Part shown: one piece after another, positions 19,276 through 27,944 of the stretch
Layout of the letters: the number at the start of each line of letters is the position of its first letter
How positions within the stretch are numbered: position 1 is the first letter of the stretch
Origin: Paraburkholderia bryophila
GTDB lineage: Bacteria; Pseudomonadota; Gammaproteobacteria; Burkholderiales; Burkholderiaceae
Assembly: GCF_013409255.1 (NCBI RefSeq)
Contig: NZ_JACCAS010000001.1
Coordinates: 3,658,001-3,722,000 of the forward strand
DNA length: 64,000 nucleotides
Reading direction: 5' to 3'
Notes under the pieces: model-generated
Told to the model about the DNA's origin: nothing
The model's database searches: none
What the model saw: only the letters and a program-made list of their open reading frames with translations
Translations under genes and position numbers: made by a program

Positions 19276-20169
19276 ATGAACGAATTATCTCCAAAGAAGC
19301 GCTGGGGTATAGAGCAACGTCTTGAATTTATTGACTTTACAGTGTATTGGCAGGGGGCGATCAATCGGTCCCACATCATCGACCACTTCGGTGTCTCCGC
19401 CCAGCAGGCATCGAATGATCTGACCGAGTACCAGAAAGTCGCACCCGAGAACCTCCGTTACGACCTCAGTTCGAAACGCTACCTCGCCACCGAAGGCTTT
19501 CATTGCGCCTTCATAAAGCCAGACGCTGAACGCTACCTCGCCCAGTTGGGGGCGTTGACTGCGAACACCGTCAACAAGGAGGAGACGTGGCTAGGCGACG
19601 CCCCTATTACAGCCACGCTGCCCATACCGACCCGGCGCGTTAATGCGCCTTTGCTGCGTGCCGTGCTAAAAGCGATCCGGTCGAATCAGTCTCTCGAGAT
19701 TGAATATCAGTCGCTCAGCAGCGCCGGTCCCACCGCCGTTTGGCGTCGCATTACGCCGCACGCATTCGCATCGGACGGATTCAGGTGGCACATGCGAGCT
19801 TTTTGCCACCGCGACAGTCAATTCAAGGATTTTCTTCTGTCTAGATGCCGCGATGCGCGCGATGAGCAAGCCCCAGGTGCGAACGCCGCCGATGACAAGT
19901 TATGGCACACAAACTTTGCTGTGGAGCTCGTGCCAAACCCTCACTTATCTGAGTGGGAGCAGAAGGCAATCGAGCTTGACTACGGCATGTTCAACGGACG
20001 CGTGGTTCTGCAGGTACGCATGGCGATGCTCTATTACTTCGACAAACGAATGCGAAACGAATTTGCGCTACGAGGACCAATCACGCTGACTGACGACCCT
20101 AAGCAAACGCCTGTTGTCATTGCAAATTTAGAAGAATATGAAAAGGCGAAGGCTTCAGTCGGTGCATAG
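19276..20169 (+). CDS. WYL-domain transcriptional regulator (CapW/BrxR type)
   Basis: This 297-residue protein has an N-terminal winged helix (about 1-90; 'INRSHIIDHFGVSAQQASNDLTEYQ' is the recognition region). A WYL domain follows at about 130-200 ('SLEIEYQSLSSAGPTAVWRRITPHAFASDGFRWHMRAFCH'-type, with the conserved R-x-F/R-WH pattern). The last 90 residues form a WCX-like dimer domain. This architecture is that of CapW and BrxR, repressors that sit beside phage-defence operons and are thought to be released by infection signals. It is divergent from the ubiquitin-like operon. GAGGA precedes the start. Confidence 0.85.
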   Translation: MNELSPKKRWGIEQRLEFIDFTVYWQGAINRSHIIDHFGVSAQQASNDLTEYQKVAPENLRYDLSSKRYLATEGFHCAFIKPDAERYLAQLGALTANTVNKEETWLGDAPITATLPIPTRRVNAPLLRAVLKAIRSNQSLEIEYQSLSSAGPTAVWRRITPHAFASDGFRWHMRAFCHRDSQFKDFLLSRCRDARDEQAPGANAADDKLWHTNFAVELVPNPHLSEWEQKAIELDYGMFNGRVVLQVRMAMLYYFDKRMRNEFALRGPITLTDDPKQTPVVIANLEEYEKAKASVGA

Positions 20170-20910
20170 CTGGCATCGAGCAAGGCTCACTTTTTCAATT
20201 CAGAACTCACGTGCTTTTCGCTCGTCAACTACACAGACTGCCCATCGGAAAGCAGCGCCTAGCGACACTGGCGGTAAAGCAGCGTGGATTGCTTTGCTGG
20301 ATGATCTCTACGACAGGGGAGCGTTTCCGAAAGTTGCGATTGCTGTTTTGCGAACGTATCGAAAGATCGGGAAAATCTGCGTCGTTATGGCAAATCAGAA
20401 GTAGCTATGCCTACTGCATTCATTGCTGGCGCGATCACTATCAACTATCTGCCGCCGGTGCGCATGCCGCGAATCGACAACATCACCGGTTTGGGATTTG
20501 AGGTCATCGTTGGTGATGCGAATGGCGTTGATAGATTGTTCCAGAAATTTGATGGGTCACGCGGTCAAGAATGTGACGATGCTATTTCCGTGAGGCTGAG
20601 TGCAGCTAACATCGACCGATGGACCACGACATCGGAAAGCAGCCGTTCAACGCTGCATTTGGCCTAGGAGGCGTTCCACGCGGCACCACCGGGGGCGTGG
20701 GACGCCATCACAGCAAGAACACTGGCAGTGACTTCTCTCGCCGCATGGAAGAAGTTGCGGCGGACAATTTTTCCCGTTAGAGATTCGCTTATTAAAATGA
20801 TTTTTTTAAATCATTATTAAGGTTTCCTGATGAAAAATAAAAGTCTTCTCGACAGTGAACATTAGAGAGCGTATGTTTCTACGAAACCTTAATCGGTTCC
20901 TCTGGTGCCT
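20170..20910. pseudogene. Region of gene remnants, including a SLOG-like N-terminus
   Basis: Three broken pieces lie end to end. A frame ending at 20404 closes with 'DDLYDRGAFPKVAIAVLRTYRKIGKICVVMANQK'-like sequence that reads as a real C-terminus. Two bases later, 20407-20667 starts 'MPTAFIAGAITINYLPPV...GFEVIVGDANGVDRLFQKF' (shown in part), which resembles the nucleotide-binding start of SLOG/Rossmann proteins and then loses sense. At 20619-20780 a 53-codon frame follows. They look like an old two-gene unit worn down by frameshifts. Confidence 0.45.
20796..20815. promoter_or_regulatory. AT-rich palindrome upstream of xre-tnsABC
   Basis: AATGATTT and AAATCATT are perfect 8-base arms around TTTT, about 95 bases before the Xre gene. 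It is a candidate operator for that regulator in front of the transposition genes. Confidence 0.5.
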
Positions 20911-21300
20911 ATGTCGACACACGCCACTCCCAGTGAATTCGGGAACTGCTTGATTCTTCTCCGTCGAAGCCGGGGGATGAATCAAATGGACGTTGCACAC
21001 CGACTTGGATGCAGCAGAGCTTTCGTCAGCCAGCTCGAACGCGGGCTAAAGGCTCCGGGACCAAAACTGCTCGATCGCCTTTCAATAGCACTCGGCCTTC
21101 CCGTTCGGGAAAGCGTACAACTGTCGGAGATGGCGGCACTTTCACGTGGATCGATTCCGATTCCATCGAGCATGCCCCTATCTGTTCGCCGAAAGATTTT
21201 CCATCTGTGTCGGGTCGATCGCGCGCCGTCAACTGAAGACTGGACCAAGCTCGAAGACTGCTTGGCCGCGCTGCTCACCGATTCCAACGATGCGGCCTAG
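20911..21300 (+). CDS. Xre-family HTH regulator ahead of tnsA
   Basis: This is a 129-residue protein with a Cro/C1-type HTH at about residues 10-70: 'FGNCLILLRRSRGMNQMDVAHRLGCSRAFVSQLERG', then 'LLDRLSIALGLP'. The C-terminal 60 residues have no recognised domain. It sits just before tnsA in the same direction, so it probably controls transposition. The ATG at 20911 or the GTG two codons earlier are both possible; neither has a good ribosome site. The palindrome at 20796 is the likely binding site. Confidence 0.7.
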   Translation: MSTHATPSEFGNCLILLRRSRGMNQMDVAHRLGCSRAFVSQLERGLKAPGPKLLDRLSIALGLPVRESVQLSEMAALSRGSIPIPSSMPLSVRRKIFHLCRVDRAPSTEDWTKLEDCLAALLTDSNDAA

Positions 21301-21585
21301 TTCAGGGAGGAACTTCTAACGTCAGAAACGCAAAAGCCAACCAAACCCTTTGCAGGCCTGATCGGCTTCTTTGTGGTGACAGAGCGTACTGCCGCCTTGG
21401 ACATCGTCAGTATCGTTCTCTCATTCCTAGGAGTCAAGCCCTTTGCGTCCCCGCAGTTCCTGATCCCTAATGGCGTCGGGAGCGATGCCGCCTGTCCGCA
21501 ATTATGGGTTACGTCAGTGCCTTTCGAGCGATCGCGGCGCGTCCAGCGCACGGTCGCGATCCAGATACATTGGAAGAGGCGAACG
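21301..21585. other. Gap between xre and tnsA
   Basis: An open frame runs from 21373 into tnsA, but its first 71 codons do not look like TnsA and no ribosome site supports them. I treat it as untranslated. It may hold a tnsA promoter. Confidence 0.4.
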
Positions 21586-22485
21586 ATGCATCGATGCGAA
21601 ATGGTGATAAAGCAGTACATCGTCGACGGACGTGGCACCGGACACGGCGTGAATTATCAGCCCTGGCTTCAGATATCCCGACGAGGTGTTCCGTCCAACG
21701 GAAATCTCGTATTCCGGCCATTGCCCGTCGGACGACACGGGCATTTCCTATCACGCAATGAATGGCACATGGCGATGTGGTTACTCTGGCTTGGGGCAGA
21801 TGATTTACGGGAGCAGTTTCCCCTTTGGCCGTTTGCACATCCACACCCGCTTCACGGCCGACCAGAATTGGCACAAAATCGATTGCCGTTCAGTTCGGGG
21901 ACGCTGGCTATAGCGCGTCGGTTGGGTATAAGTCACGGCTATTTCTGCGGAACGCGGATACCCTACATCGGCACGACTGATCTGATGCTAACGACTTTCA
22001 GACAGGGGCGGTGCAGCGCTGTCGCGATCGCGTTGAAGCCCAAAGATATGCTAAGCCGTAGCGTCGAAATGCCCCAGCGAGTCCGGGAGCGCCTTGCGTT
22101 AGAGATGGCCTATTCGGCTGAACTCTCGATCCCGTGGACACTGTTGTCAGATGGGGAAATTTCAAGGCCGTTGCGGGAGGGACTCGAGCTGGCTGTCCGC
22201 GCGGTAGGACCGCAAATTGAGCCAAAAAAACAAGATGAATACGGCGTTGCACTTACAGAGTTACTTGAGGAAGGGTTAAGTGTTGAGGATGCTATCGGCA
22301 AGGCCCAACGCATTTTCAAAGTCGACAGGGCATCTGCCGTTGCCGCTTTTCACCACGGCATCTGGCACAGAACGATCCCAATTGATATTCGCGAACCTAT
22401 CGTAATGAGTGAGCCTGCGAAATTGACAGATTTCGCATGGGCGTACCAGGCGGCTGCGAAGATCTTGGGAGGCAATGGTGAGTGA
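21586..22485 (+). CDS. tnsA: TnsA-like transposon endonuclease
   Basis: It makes the 5' strand cuts at the transposon ends together with TnsB. The 299-residue protein has the family opening 'GRGTGHGVNYQPWLQI', then E59 ('LSRNEWHMAMW'), 'DDLREQFPL', D132 ('GTTDLMLTTF') and K151 ('AIALKPKDM'). These match the TnsA catalytic set E-D-Q-K, except that the Gln is Ala149 here. An intact TnsA implies cut-and-paste rather than replicative movement. GGAAGAGG seven bases ahead decides the ATG at 21586. It overlaps tnsB by 11 bases. Confidence 0.88.
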   Translation: MHRCEMVIKQYIVDGRGTGHGVNYQPWLQISRRGVPSNGNLVFRPLPVGRHGHFLSRNEWHMAMWLLWLGADDLREQFPLWPFAHPHPLHGRPELAQNRLPFSSGTLAIARRLGISHGYFCGTRIPYIGTTDLMLTTFRQGRCSAVAIALKPKDMLSRSVEMPQRVRERLALEMAYSAELSIPWTLLSDGEISRPLREGLELAVRAVGPQIEPKKQDEYGVALTELLEEGLSVEDAIGKAQRIFKVDRASAVAAFHHGIWHRTIPIDIREPIVMSEPAKLTDFAWAYQAAAKILGGNGE

Positions 22486-24748
22486 GCTGACACCAAATCA
22501 AGTTTTTCGAATGTCCTCTGGCGCCGTCGATGCCGAAGGACTGTATCGGATCCTCTGGGTTGACCACAGGTGCGGCGAAATTCTGATCATCCCGTTAGAT
22601 CAACATCGAAGAAACGGTCCGAAGCGGGTCCCGTTAGAGCGGGTGACCACCGCGATTCAGAACGGCACGGCCGAACCGGCGACCGTGAAGGCAGATCCTC
22701 GAGCCCTAATGAGCGACGAGCAACTGGCGCTAGCATACCCGAGCAAGCGACTTGGGCAGCCGTCTTTTCCGGTGAAGTACCGTGCGGAATGGTGGTCCAT
22801 TATCGAGCCTATAGTCGCGCAGGCTCATCGATATTTTGCGCGGCAGTGTTCACTAAACGACCTTGTCGAGCCGCGAGCAACCGAACGACGTGCCAGTGTG
22901 CATCGCATATATGAAGTGCTCTACCGCTTCTGGGCGGCTGGGTCCATTCCATCGGCAGTTCTACCGGCGACGTCGCGGTGCGGGGCGCGGGGTAGACCGC
23001 GTGCGGGTGGGGGCTTTTCGCTTGGCCGCAAGAAGTTGTTGATCGGGAGTGACTCGGCTGTCGTATCGAACTTCAAGCTTACGGAGAAAGACATCGCACG
23101 CCTTCAATTCGGATGGAGGCAATATTTAGAACCAGGGAGCGACGTCTATGACGCGTATAACAAAACGATAACTGCGTTTTACTACAGTCACTTTGAGGAC
23201 GACGGTGGCACTCCTCGGGCCGTTCAGCTGCCGCCAGAGAAACGGCCATCCGTTCATCAGTTCAGGTACCACGGACCACGCCAGCCTGGTGGTATGTCCG
23301 CATCGCGTCAACTGATGGGGCAGCGCGAATGGTTCCTCAACTATCGCCCTCTGGGCGGGTCGCCTCCGAGGGGCTTTAGACACATCGGCGCGGTAGCACA
23401 GGCGGACGCGGCTACGAACGATCTCCATCTGTTATCTGTATTTGACCGTTCGAAAAACGTCGGAACGTGTCACTGGATTTTGATGGTCGATGAGTTCACG
23501 TCCGTCATTGCGGGAGTACACGTTTGCTGGAACGTGAGCGGCGAAGCAGCGCAGCTCGCAATGCTGAATGCCGCGTCATCGAAGGTCGAGTTTGGTGCTC
23601 GATATGGAATCAAGATCACGGACGACGACATTCCGGCCATTGTTTTTTCGCACGTACGATGCGACCGGGGAGAATTCCATAACGATTCGACGCGCAAGAA
23701 GTTTGCGGCGATCAATTCTGGACTTGAATATGTGCAAACCGGTCGAGCTGATCTTAAGGGGCTATGTGAAACAGACCACGGTGCCATGCACGGCGCGACA
23801 AGTCACAAACTGCCAGGAACGACTCGCGGGCGGCCGCGTAAGCGCGGCGAGCCTGATCCGGCTCTCGACGCCTGCCTCAATATTTACGAGTTCACTGGTG
23901 AGCTATTGCGTGCTGTCATCATCCACAATACCGTTGCGACGGTGGAAGATCGCCTGACGACCGAAATGATCCGCGATGGGGTCAAGCCGACACGCATGAG
24001 TATCTGGAAGTGGGCAAAGCAGAAGGGATACGTGTCTTCTGCGCCCTGCGATTACGAACACATGATAGTCAACTTGTGTCCACAAGTTGAAGCAGTCGTG
24101 AAGCCGAACGGTATCTTTCTTGTTCACTCCAGCGCTGAGTCAGGAGGGTATTCGATCGTAATTAGTCGATTGAGGTACGTTGGGGCGATAGCCGAAAGGC
24201 GCGAATGGTTTGAAACATCACGACGTAGCGGCAGCTTCAGGATTACGGTTTTTCACAATCCGTTCGATTTGCGGAAGGTGTGGTTTGTCGATACGGAGTA
24301 TGGTCTTCAGACTCTGGATCTTGTGACCGACGACCCGTTATTGGGCAGATTGGCGAATCTTCGCGACTTGGTAGTTGCGGAGACTGAGCTCGCAGCAGTC
24401 GGTAGGGACATCGATCAGCGCGAGGGTCTTCAATTGCGAGCAGACGCAGAAGCGTATCGCAAAGTAACGGTGAAAAAGGCGCAAGCGGAAAAGAAGGTTG
24501 CGCTCGAGAGGTTAGGCAAAGCAGCGAGCAAGAGCGCCCGGCTTCGAGGTCGGCGCGAGAACCGCGTGAGCGAGCTCGCATCTACCGGCAATGCCCCGAT
24601 GCTCAACCCGGCAAGCAACAACATTCTCGCGCATGAAGGTGATGACGCCGCGTCCACCGTTGTGTCACTGATGTCACGTCAGAAATCCGGGCGAGACCAG
24701 TGCAGACAGGCGATCGAAGAGTGGCTTGATTCCGGAGACGATACATGA
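22475..24748 (+). CDS. tnsB: TnsB-like DDE transposase
   Basis: It binds the end repeats and joins the 3' ends to the target. The 757-residue product has the catalytic triad D339 ('LMVDEFTS'), D397 ('RCDRGEF') and E432 ('KGLCETDHG'). The last spacing is 35 residues, as in the retroviral-integrase-like Mu/TnsB family. An N-terminal winged-helix region ('HRIYEVLYRFWAAG') precedes the catalytic core. A lysine-rich helical stretch (about 655-705) follows near the C-terminus, where Tn7 TnsB contacts TnsC. It shares 11 bases with tnsA and 4 with tnsC, giving a tight tnsABC operon. Confidence 0.93.
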   Translation: MVSELTPNQVFRMSSGAVDAEGLYRILWVDHRCGEILIIPLDQHRRNGPKRVPLERVTTAIQNGTAEPATVKADPRALMSDEQLALAYPSKRLGQPSFPVKYRAEWWSIIEPIVAQAHRYFARQCSLNDLVEPRATERRASVHRIYEVLYRFWAAGSIPSAVLPATSRCGARGRPRAGGGFSLGRKKLLIGSDSAVVSNFKLTEKDIARLQFGWRQYLEPGSDVYDAYNKTITAFYYSHFEDDGGTPRAVQLPPEKRPSVHQFRYHGPRQPGGMSASRQLMGQREWFLNYRPLGGSPPRGFRHIGAVAQADAATNDLHLLSVFDRSKNVGTCHWILMVDEFTSVIAGVHVCWNVSGEAAQLAMLNAASSKVEFGARYGIKITDDDIPAIVFSHVRCDRGEFHNDSTRKKFAAINSGLEYVQTGRADLKGLCETDHGAMHGATSHKLPGTTRGRPRKRGEPDPALDACLNIYEFTGELLRAVIIHNTVATVEDRLTTEMIRDGVKPTRMSIWKWAKQKGYVSSAPCDYEHMIVNLCPQVEAVVKPNGIFLVHSSAESGGYSIVISRLRYVGAIAERREWFETSRRSGSFRITVFHNPFDLRKVWFVDTEYGLQTLDLVTDDPLLGRLANLRDLVVAETELAAVGRDIDQREGLQLRADAEAYRKVTVKKAQAEKKVALERLGKAASKSARLRGRRENRVSELASTGNAPMLNPASNNILAHEGDDAASTVVSLMSRQKSGRDQCRQAIEEWLDSGDDT

Positions 24749-26226
24749 AGCCGGGCATTCGTATCGTAAGTACGGCGCCGGGCGTCGGTGGCGATTCCGT
24801 CGAGATGAATCCCTTGCTGATTGGATTTCCTGATCCTCTGGATGACTCCTCGTTGGTGCAGAGGTTGGCCTTCAACCCGTTTTATAGTCGAACTTGGCGA
24901 GAACGCAATCGTGATCCGAGCCGGTTAAGGGACTATCTGCAGAGTGTCTTTGTACCAACGCCGACGACAATTGAAGCAACGCGGCGAATGCTGTTAAGCA
25001 TTCGCAATGGCTATCTACGCCGCGACCCCGCGCAGCCAAACTGCTGGTCAGAGTATTTCCGTGACGAACGCGGCGCGCCTCCCTCCGTGCAGTTTGATCC
25101 AAGACACCCCGCGCCGATTGCGATCATAGGGATCACGGGTGTGGGTAAAAGTCATCTGGTTGGCCGAGCGTTGAGTCTGCTTCCCCCGCCACGCAAACAT
25201 GAAGCCTTGTCGACGCACCTTGCCTCCGTCGTGCAGATTCCTTTCATTTACATCCACTTGGGGACGGTCGATAGTCTGTTGGGACTGATTGTAGCGATTC
25301 TGACCCAGATCGATGAAGTACTGGGTGTGAGCAGCTATGGAGATGTTGGCAGGCAACCAAACGTCGATGTCTTGATCGACCGGGCGATCCGTATACTGAA
25401 AACGCATTTTTGCGGAGCGGTTGTCCTTGAGGAAGTACAGTACCTGAATTTCGGCCACACAAGCGCTTCGGCTCGTGTACGCAATTTTATGCTGAAGCTT
25501 TCGAACGCTGGGATTCCGTTGATCCTTGTAGGAAATCCGCTTGGATTCCAGTTCAAAGAGAAGAATGGAACCTCGAGTCAACTTCTGCGCCGGTTGAAGG
25601 ACAACGCAATAAGGCTTGAGCCAGCGGAGGCAGCTAGCGATGACGAGTGGAGGTATTTGATTCGCGGTTTGTGGCCTTGTCAGCTTCTCGAGAATCGCGC
25701 TAAGCTGACGGACGAGTGGTACGACCTGTTATATCGCATCACCGGAGGATTTCCCGCCTTTCTTATAAGTTTGCTTGACGCTGCACAGCAGCTGGCAATG
25801 CGCCGGGGTCATAGGTCCCTAAGCTCCGAGATAGTCGTCGAGGCAGCTAACGCCGATCGATGGCTCAAGCGTCAAGAGAGAATGATGATCGACGCTTTTG
25901 TGGCGAAGGATCCGGTTCGGTTGCGAGAATTTAGCGATATAGATCACCTTTACTATCGCGATAAGTGGACGTCCAACAGCGATCCGCTTCCGCTGGCCGA
26001 CATGCCACGAACACATGAAACGAGCCAGCGATACGTTGAGGCTGGCAAGATGGAGTTGTCCTTGAAACCCGCTTCGAAAGCGCCGCGGGAAAAAGTTAGC
26101 GCTGATCCGGCCGCGGTTCAAACCCGACAGTTTTTCCTGGGCGCGTTAGATCAGATGTTGGGCCAGCACGACGAGTCATCGCTACCGAGCGTCGATGCGA
26201 CTCCGAAGCGAGATCGAACAGCCTGA
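24745..26226 (+). CDS. tnsC: TnsC-like AAA+ ATPase regulator
   Basis: It is the target-capture ATPase that links TniQ/TnsD-marked DNA to the TnsAB transposase. The 493-residue product has Walker A 'GITGVGKS' at residues 129-136, Walker B 'AVVLEEVQYL' near 225-232, and sensor-1 'LILVGNPLG'. Winged-helix-like sequence follows in the C-terminal half ('ITGGFPAFLISLLDAAQQLA'). It begins inside the tnsB stop (ATGA). Its end faces the broken tnsD gene with ten bases between. Confidence 0.92.
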   Translation: MKPGIRIVSTAPGVGGDSVEMNPLLIGFPDPLDDSSLVQRLAFNPFYSRTWRERNRDPSRLRDYLQSVFVPTPTTIEATRRMLLSIRNGYLRRDPAQPNCWSEYFRDERGAPPSVQFDPRHPAPIAIIGITGVGKSHLVGRALSLLPPPRKHEALSTHLASVVQIPFIYIHLGTVDSLLGLIVAILTQIDEVLGVSSYGDVGRQPNVDVLIDRAIRILKTHFCGAVVLEEVQYLNFGHTSASARVRNFMLKLSNAGIPLILVGNPLGFQFKEKNGTSSQLLRRLKDNAIRLEPAEAASDDEWRYLIRGLWPCQLLENRAKLTDEWYDLLYRITGGFPAFLISLLDAAQQLAMRRGHRSLSSEIVVEAANADRWLKRQERMMIDAFVAKDPVRLREFSDIDHLYYRDKWTSNSDPLPLADMPRTHETSQRYVEAGKMELSLKPASKAPREKVSADPAAVQTRQFFLGALDQMLGQHDESSLPSVDATPKRDRTA

Positions 26227-26622
26227 GTGAAAGTGTTCACGGAGCACGCGTCAGCCAGAGGCTGGGTAGATTTTCCCCGAGCCAGTCCCTGTCGTGACGG
26301 TAGAGCCACATGTATCCGCTACCCCTCATTCGACGCAGTTCTGATCGAGTCGCATGTGGATGGTCCGCGATAAGCCGTAGCATACGAGCCCTATAGTAGT
26401 CACGCTGACGCAGAGCAAACTTCGTTCTCCACGCTGCGGCGATGTCGGGGTGGGCCTTGATGAAGTTCGTCACACTTCTTCTGGGTACCCCAACAGTTTG
26501 CGCGAGTTCATCAGGACCGGCACCGGCTAGCAGGCCAGCGATTAGGGATCCCATGTTCTGAGGATGAATCGCCCGCGGCCGGCGACGATAAAACACGCCG
26601 TCCAGCTTTGCCCAATAGATCG

Positions 26623-26625
26623 CGG
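26623..26625. repeat. IS target duplication, left copy (CGG)
   Basis: CGG here and at 27942-27944 flank the IS3-family element; three bases is typical for this family. Confidence 0.85.
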
Positions 26626-26675
26626 TGAACCGCCCCGGATTTGGTGGAGGCTCCAACTCTTGAGAGAATGGAGCC

Positions 26676-26999
26676 ATGAACAAGTCGAACAAATTTTCTG
26701 CTGAAGTCCGGGAACGTGCAGTGCGCATGGTGCAAGAGCATCGGGGCGAGTATCCGTCACAGTGGGCAGCGATCGAATCCATCGCCCCGAAGATCGGCTG
26801 CACGAGCCAGACATTGCTGGGGTGGGTCAAACGAGATGAAGTCGATAGTGGCGAGCGCGAGGGCGTGAGCACGTCGGAACGCGAACGTCTTAAAGCACTG
26901 GAGCGCGAGGTCAAGGAACTGCGCCGCGCCAACGAGATTCTGAAACTGGCGAGCGCGTTTTTCGCCCAGGCGGAGCTCGACCGCCGCCTGAAGTCCTGA
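26676..26999 (+). CDS. IS3-family transposase OrfA
   Basis: This 107-residue protein has an HTH at about residues 10-50 ('[16 protein letters not shown]', '[17 protein letters not shown]') and a leucine-zipper-like helix ('[30 protein letters not shown]', about 65-95). It binds the IS ends and dimerises. A TTTTTC slip site near 26958-26963 would let some ribosomes move into the -1 frame and make OrfAB. Confidence 0.9.
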   Translation: MNKSNKFSAEVRERAVRMVQEHRGEYPSQWAAIESIAPKIGCTSQTLLGWVKRDEVDSGEREGVSTSERERLKALEREVKELRRANEILKLASAFFAQAELDRRLKS

Positions 27000-27907
27000 A
27001 GGCCTTCATCGATCAGCATCGCGACACCTTCGGGGTCGAGCCGATCTGCAAGGTCTTGCGGATTGCCCCGTCGGGCTACCGGCGCCATGCTGCGCAGCTT
27101 CGCGATCCGTCGCGCCGCTGCGCTCGCGCTATACGCGATGAACGCCTGCGGCCCGAGATCCAGCGTGTCTGGCAAGCCAACCTGCGTGTCTACGGAGCGG
27201 ATAAAGTCTGGAAGCAGATGAACCGGGAGCATATCGCGGTGGCTCGCTGCACGGTCGAACGGCTGATGAAGCAACTGGGTTTGCGTGGCGTAATGCGAGG
27301 CAAACGTGCTCGCACGACGATTGCCGATGCGGCGGCCGCTCGCCCGCTGGATCGGGTCAACCGGCAGTTCAGGGCGGACCGGCCAAACGAGCTCTGGGTT
27401 TCTGATTTCACCTATGTATCGACGTGGCAGGGCTGGCTCTACGTGGCCTTCGTGATCGACGTGTTCGCCCGACGGATCGTCGGTTGGCGCGTCAGTTCGT
27501 CGATGACTACAGACTTCGTTCTGGATGCACTTGAACAGGCACTTTGTGCGCGGCGCCCAGGCGGCGATGGAACGTTGATACATCACTCCGACAGAGGCTC
27601 GCAATACGTTAGCATTCGCTATAGCGAGCGACTGGCCGAAGCAGAAATCGAGCCCTCGGTTGGTAGCCGTGGCGACAGTTACGACAATGCACTGGCCGAG
27701 ACAATCAACGGTTTGTACAAGGCCGAACTGATTCATCGCCGCAACTGGAAAACACGGGAGTCCGTCGAGTTGGCAACGCTGGAATGGGTGGCCTGGTTCA
27801 ATCATCATCGATTGATGGCACCCCTCGGCTACATCCCGCCTGCTGAAGCTGAGGCAAACTACTATCGGCAACTTGAAACACCGGTCGCCGAACCCGCATT
27901 AACTTAA
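26942..27907 (+). CDS. IS3-family transposase OrfB (made by -1 frameshift)
   Basis: This is the DDE integrase-like catalytic part. The frame is open from about 26942 ('[25 protein letters not shown]'-type start, before the first ATG-like codon at 27056), which fits translation as an OrfAB fusion. It contains an HTH_21-like region ('[28 protein letters not shown]'), then the first Asp ('[10 protein letters not shown]'), the second ('[12 protein letters not shown]') and the Glu ('[17 protein letters not shown]'). It appears complete, so the IS may still be mobile. Confidence 0.9.
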   Translation, partial: ETGERVFRPGGARPPPEVLKAFIDQHRDTFGVEPICKVLRIAPSGYRRHAAQLRDPSRRCARAIRDERLRPEIQRVWQANLRVYGADKVWKQMNREHIAVARCTVERLMKQLGLRGVMRGKRARTTIADAAAARPLDRVNRQFRADRPNELWVSDFTYVSTWQGWLYVAFVIDVFARRIVGWRVSSSMTTDFVLDALEQALCARRPGGDGTLIHHSDRGSQYVSIRYSERLAEAEIEPSVGSRGDSYDNALAETINGLYKAELIHRRNWKTRESVELATLEWVAWFNHHRLMAPLGYIPPAEAEANYYRQLETPVAEPALT

Positions 27908-27941
27908 ACCAACCAGCCTCCACGATTCCCGGGGCGGTTCA

Positions 27942-27944
27942 CGG
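27942..27944. repeat. IS target duplication, right copy (CGG)
   Basis: This is the partner of 26623-26625. Confidence 0.85.

Larger units (their letters stand above)
26626..27941 (+). mobile_element. IS3-family insertion sequence (1,316 bp)
   Basis: The ends are inverted repeats. The left begins TGAACCGCCCCGG and, six bases on, has TGGAGGCT. The right, read inward, has the same 13-mer and the same TGGAGGCT at the same distance. The IS carries orfA and orfB in different frames and is flanked by CGG. It lies inside tnsD, oriented opposite to that gene. Confidence 0.92.

Noticed and set aside
21373..21585. Upstream extension of tnsA
   Set aside because: The first 71 codons do not resemble TnsA, and the ATG at 21586 has a good ribosome site.
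26237..27871. Single long minus-strand frame covering the IS and the tnsD 3' part
   Set aside because: Its first two-thirds are antisense to IS OrfB and OrfA; only the last 129 or so codons are tnsD. It is not one gene.
26641..27927. IS borders at TGGAGGCT instead of TGAACCGCC
   Set aside because: The shorter borders leave no flanking duplication. The longer ones give 13-base matching termini, a CGG duplication and an exact in-frame repair of tnsD.
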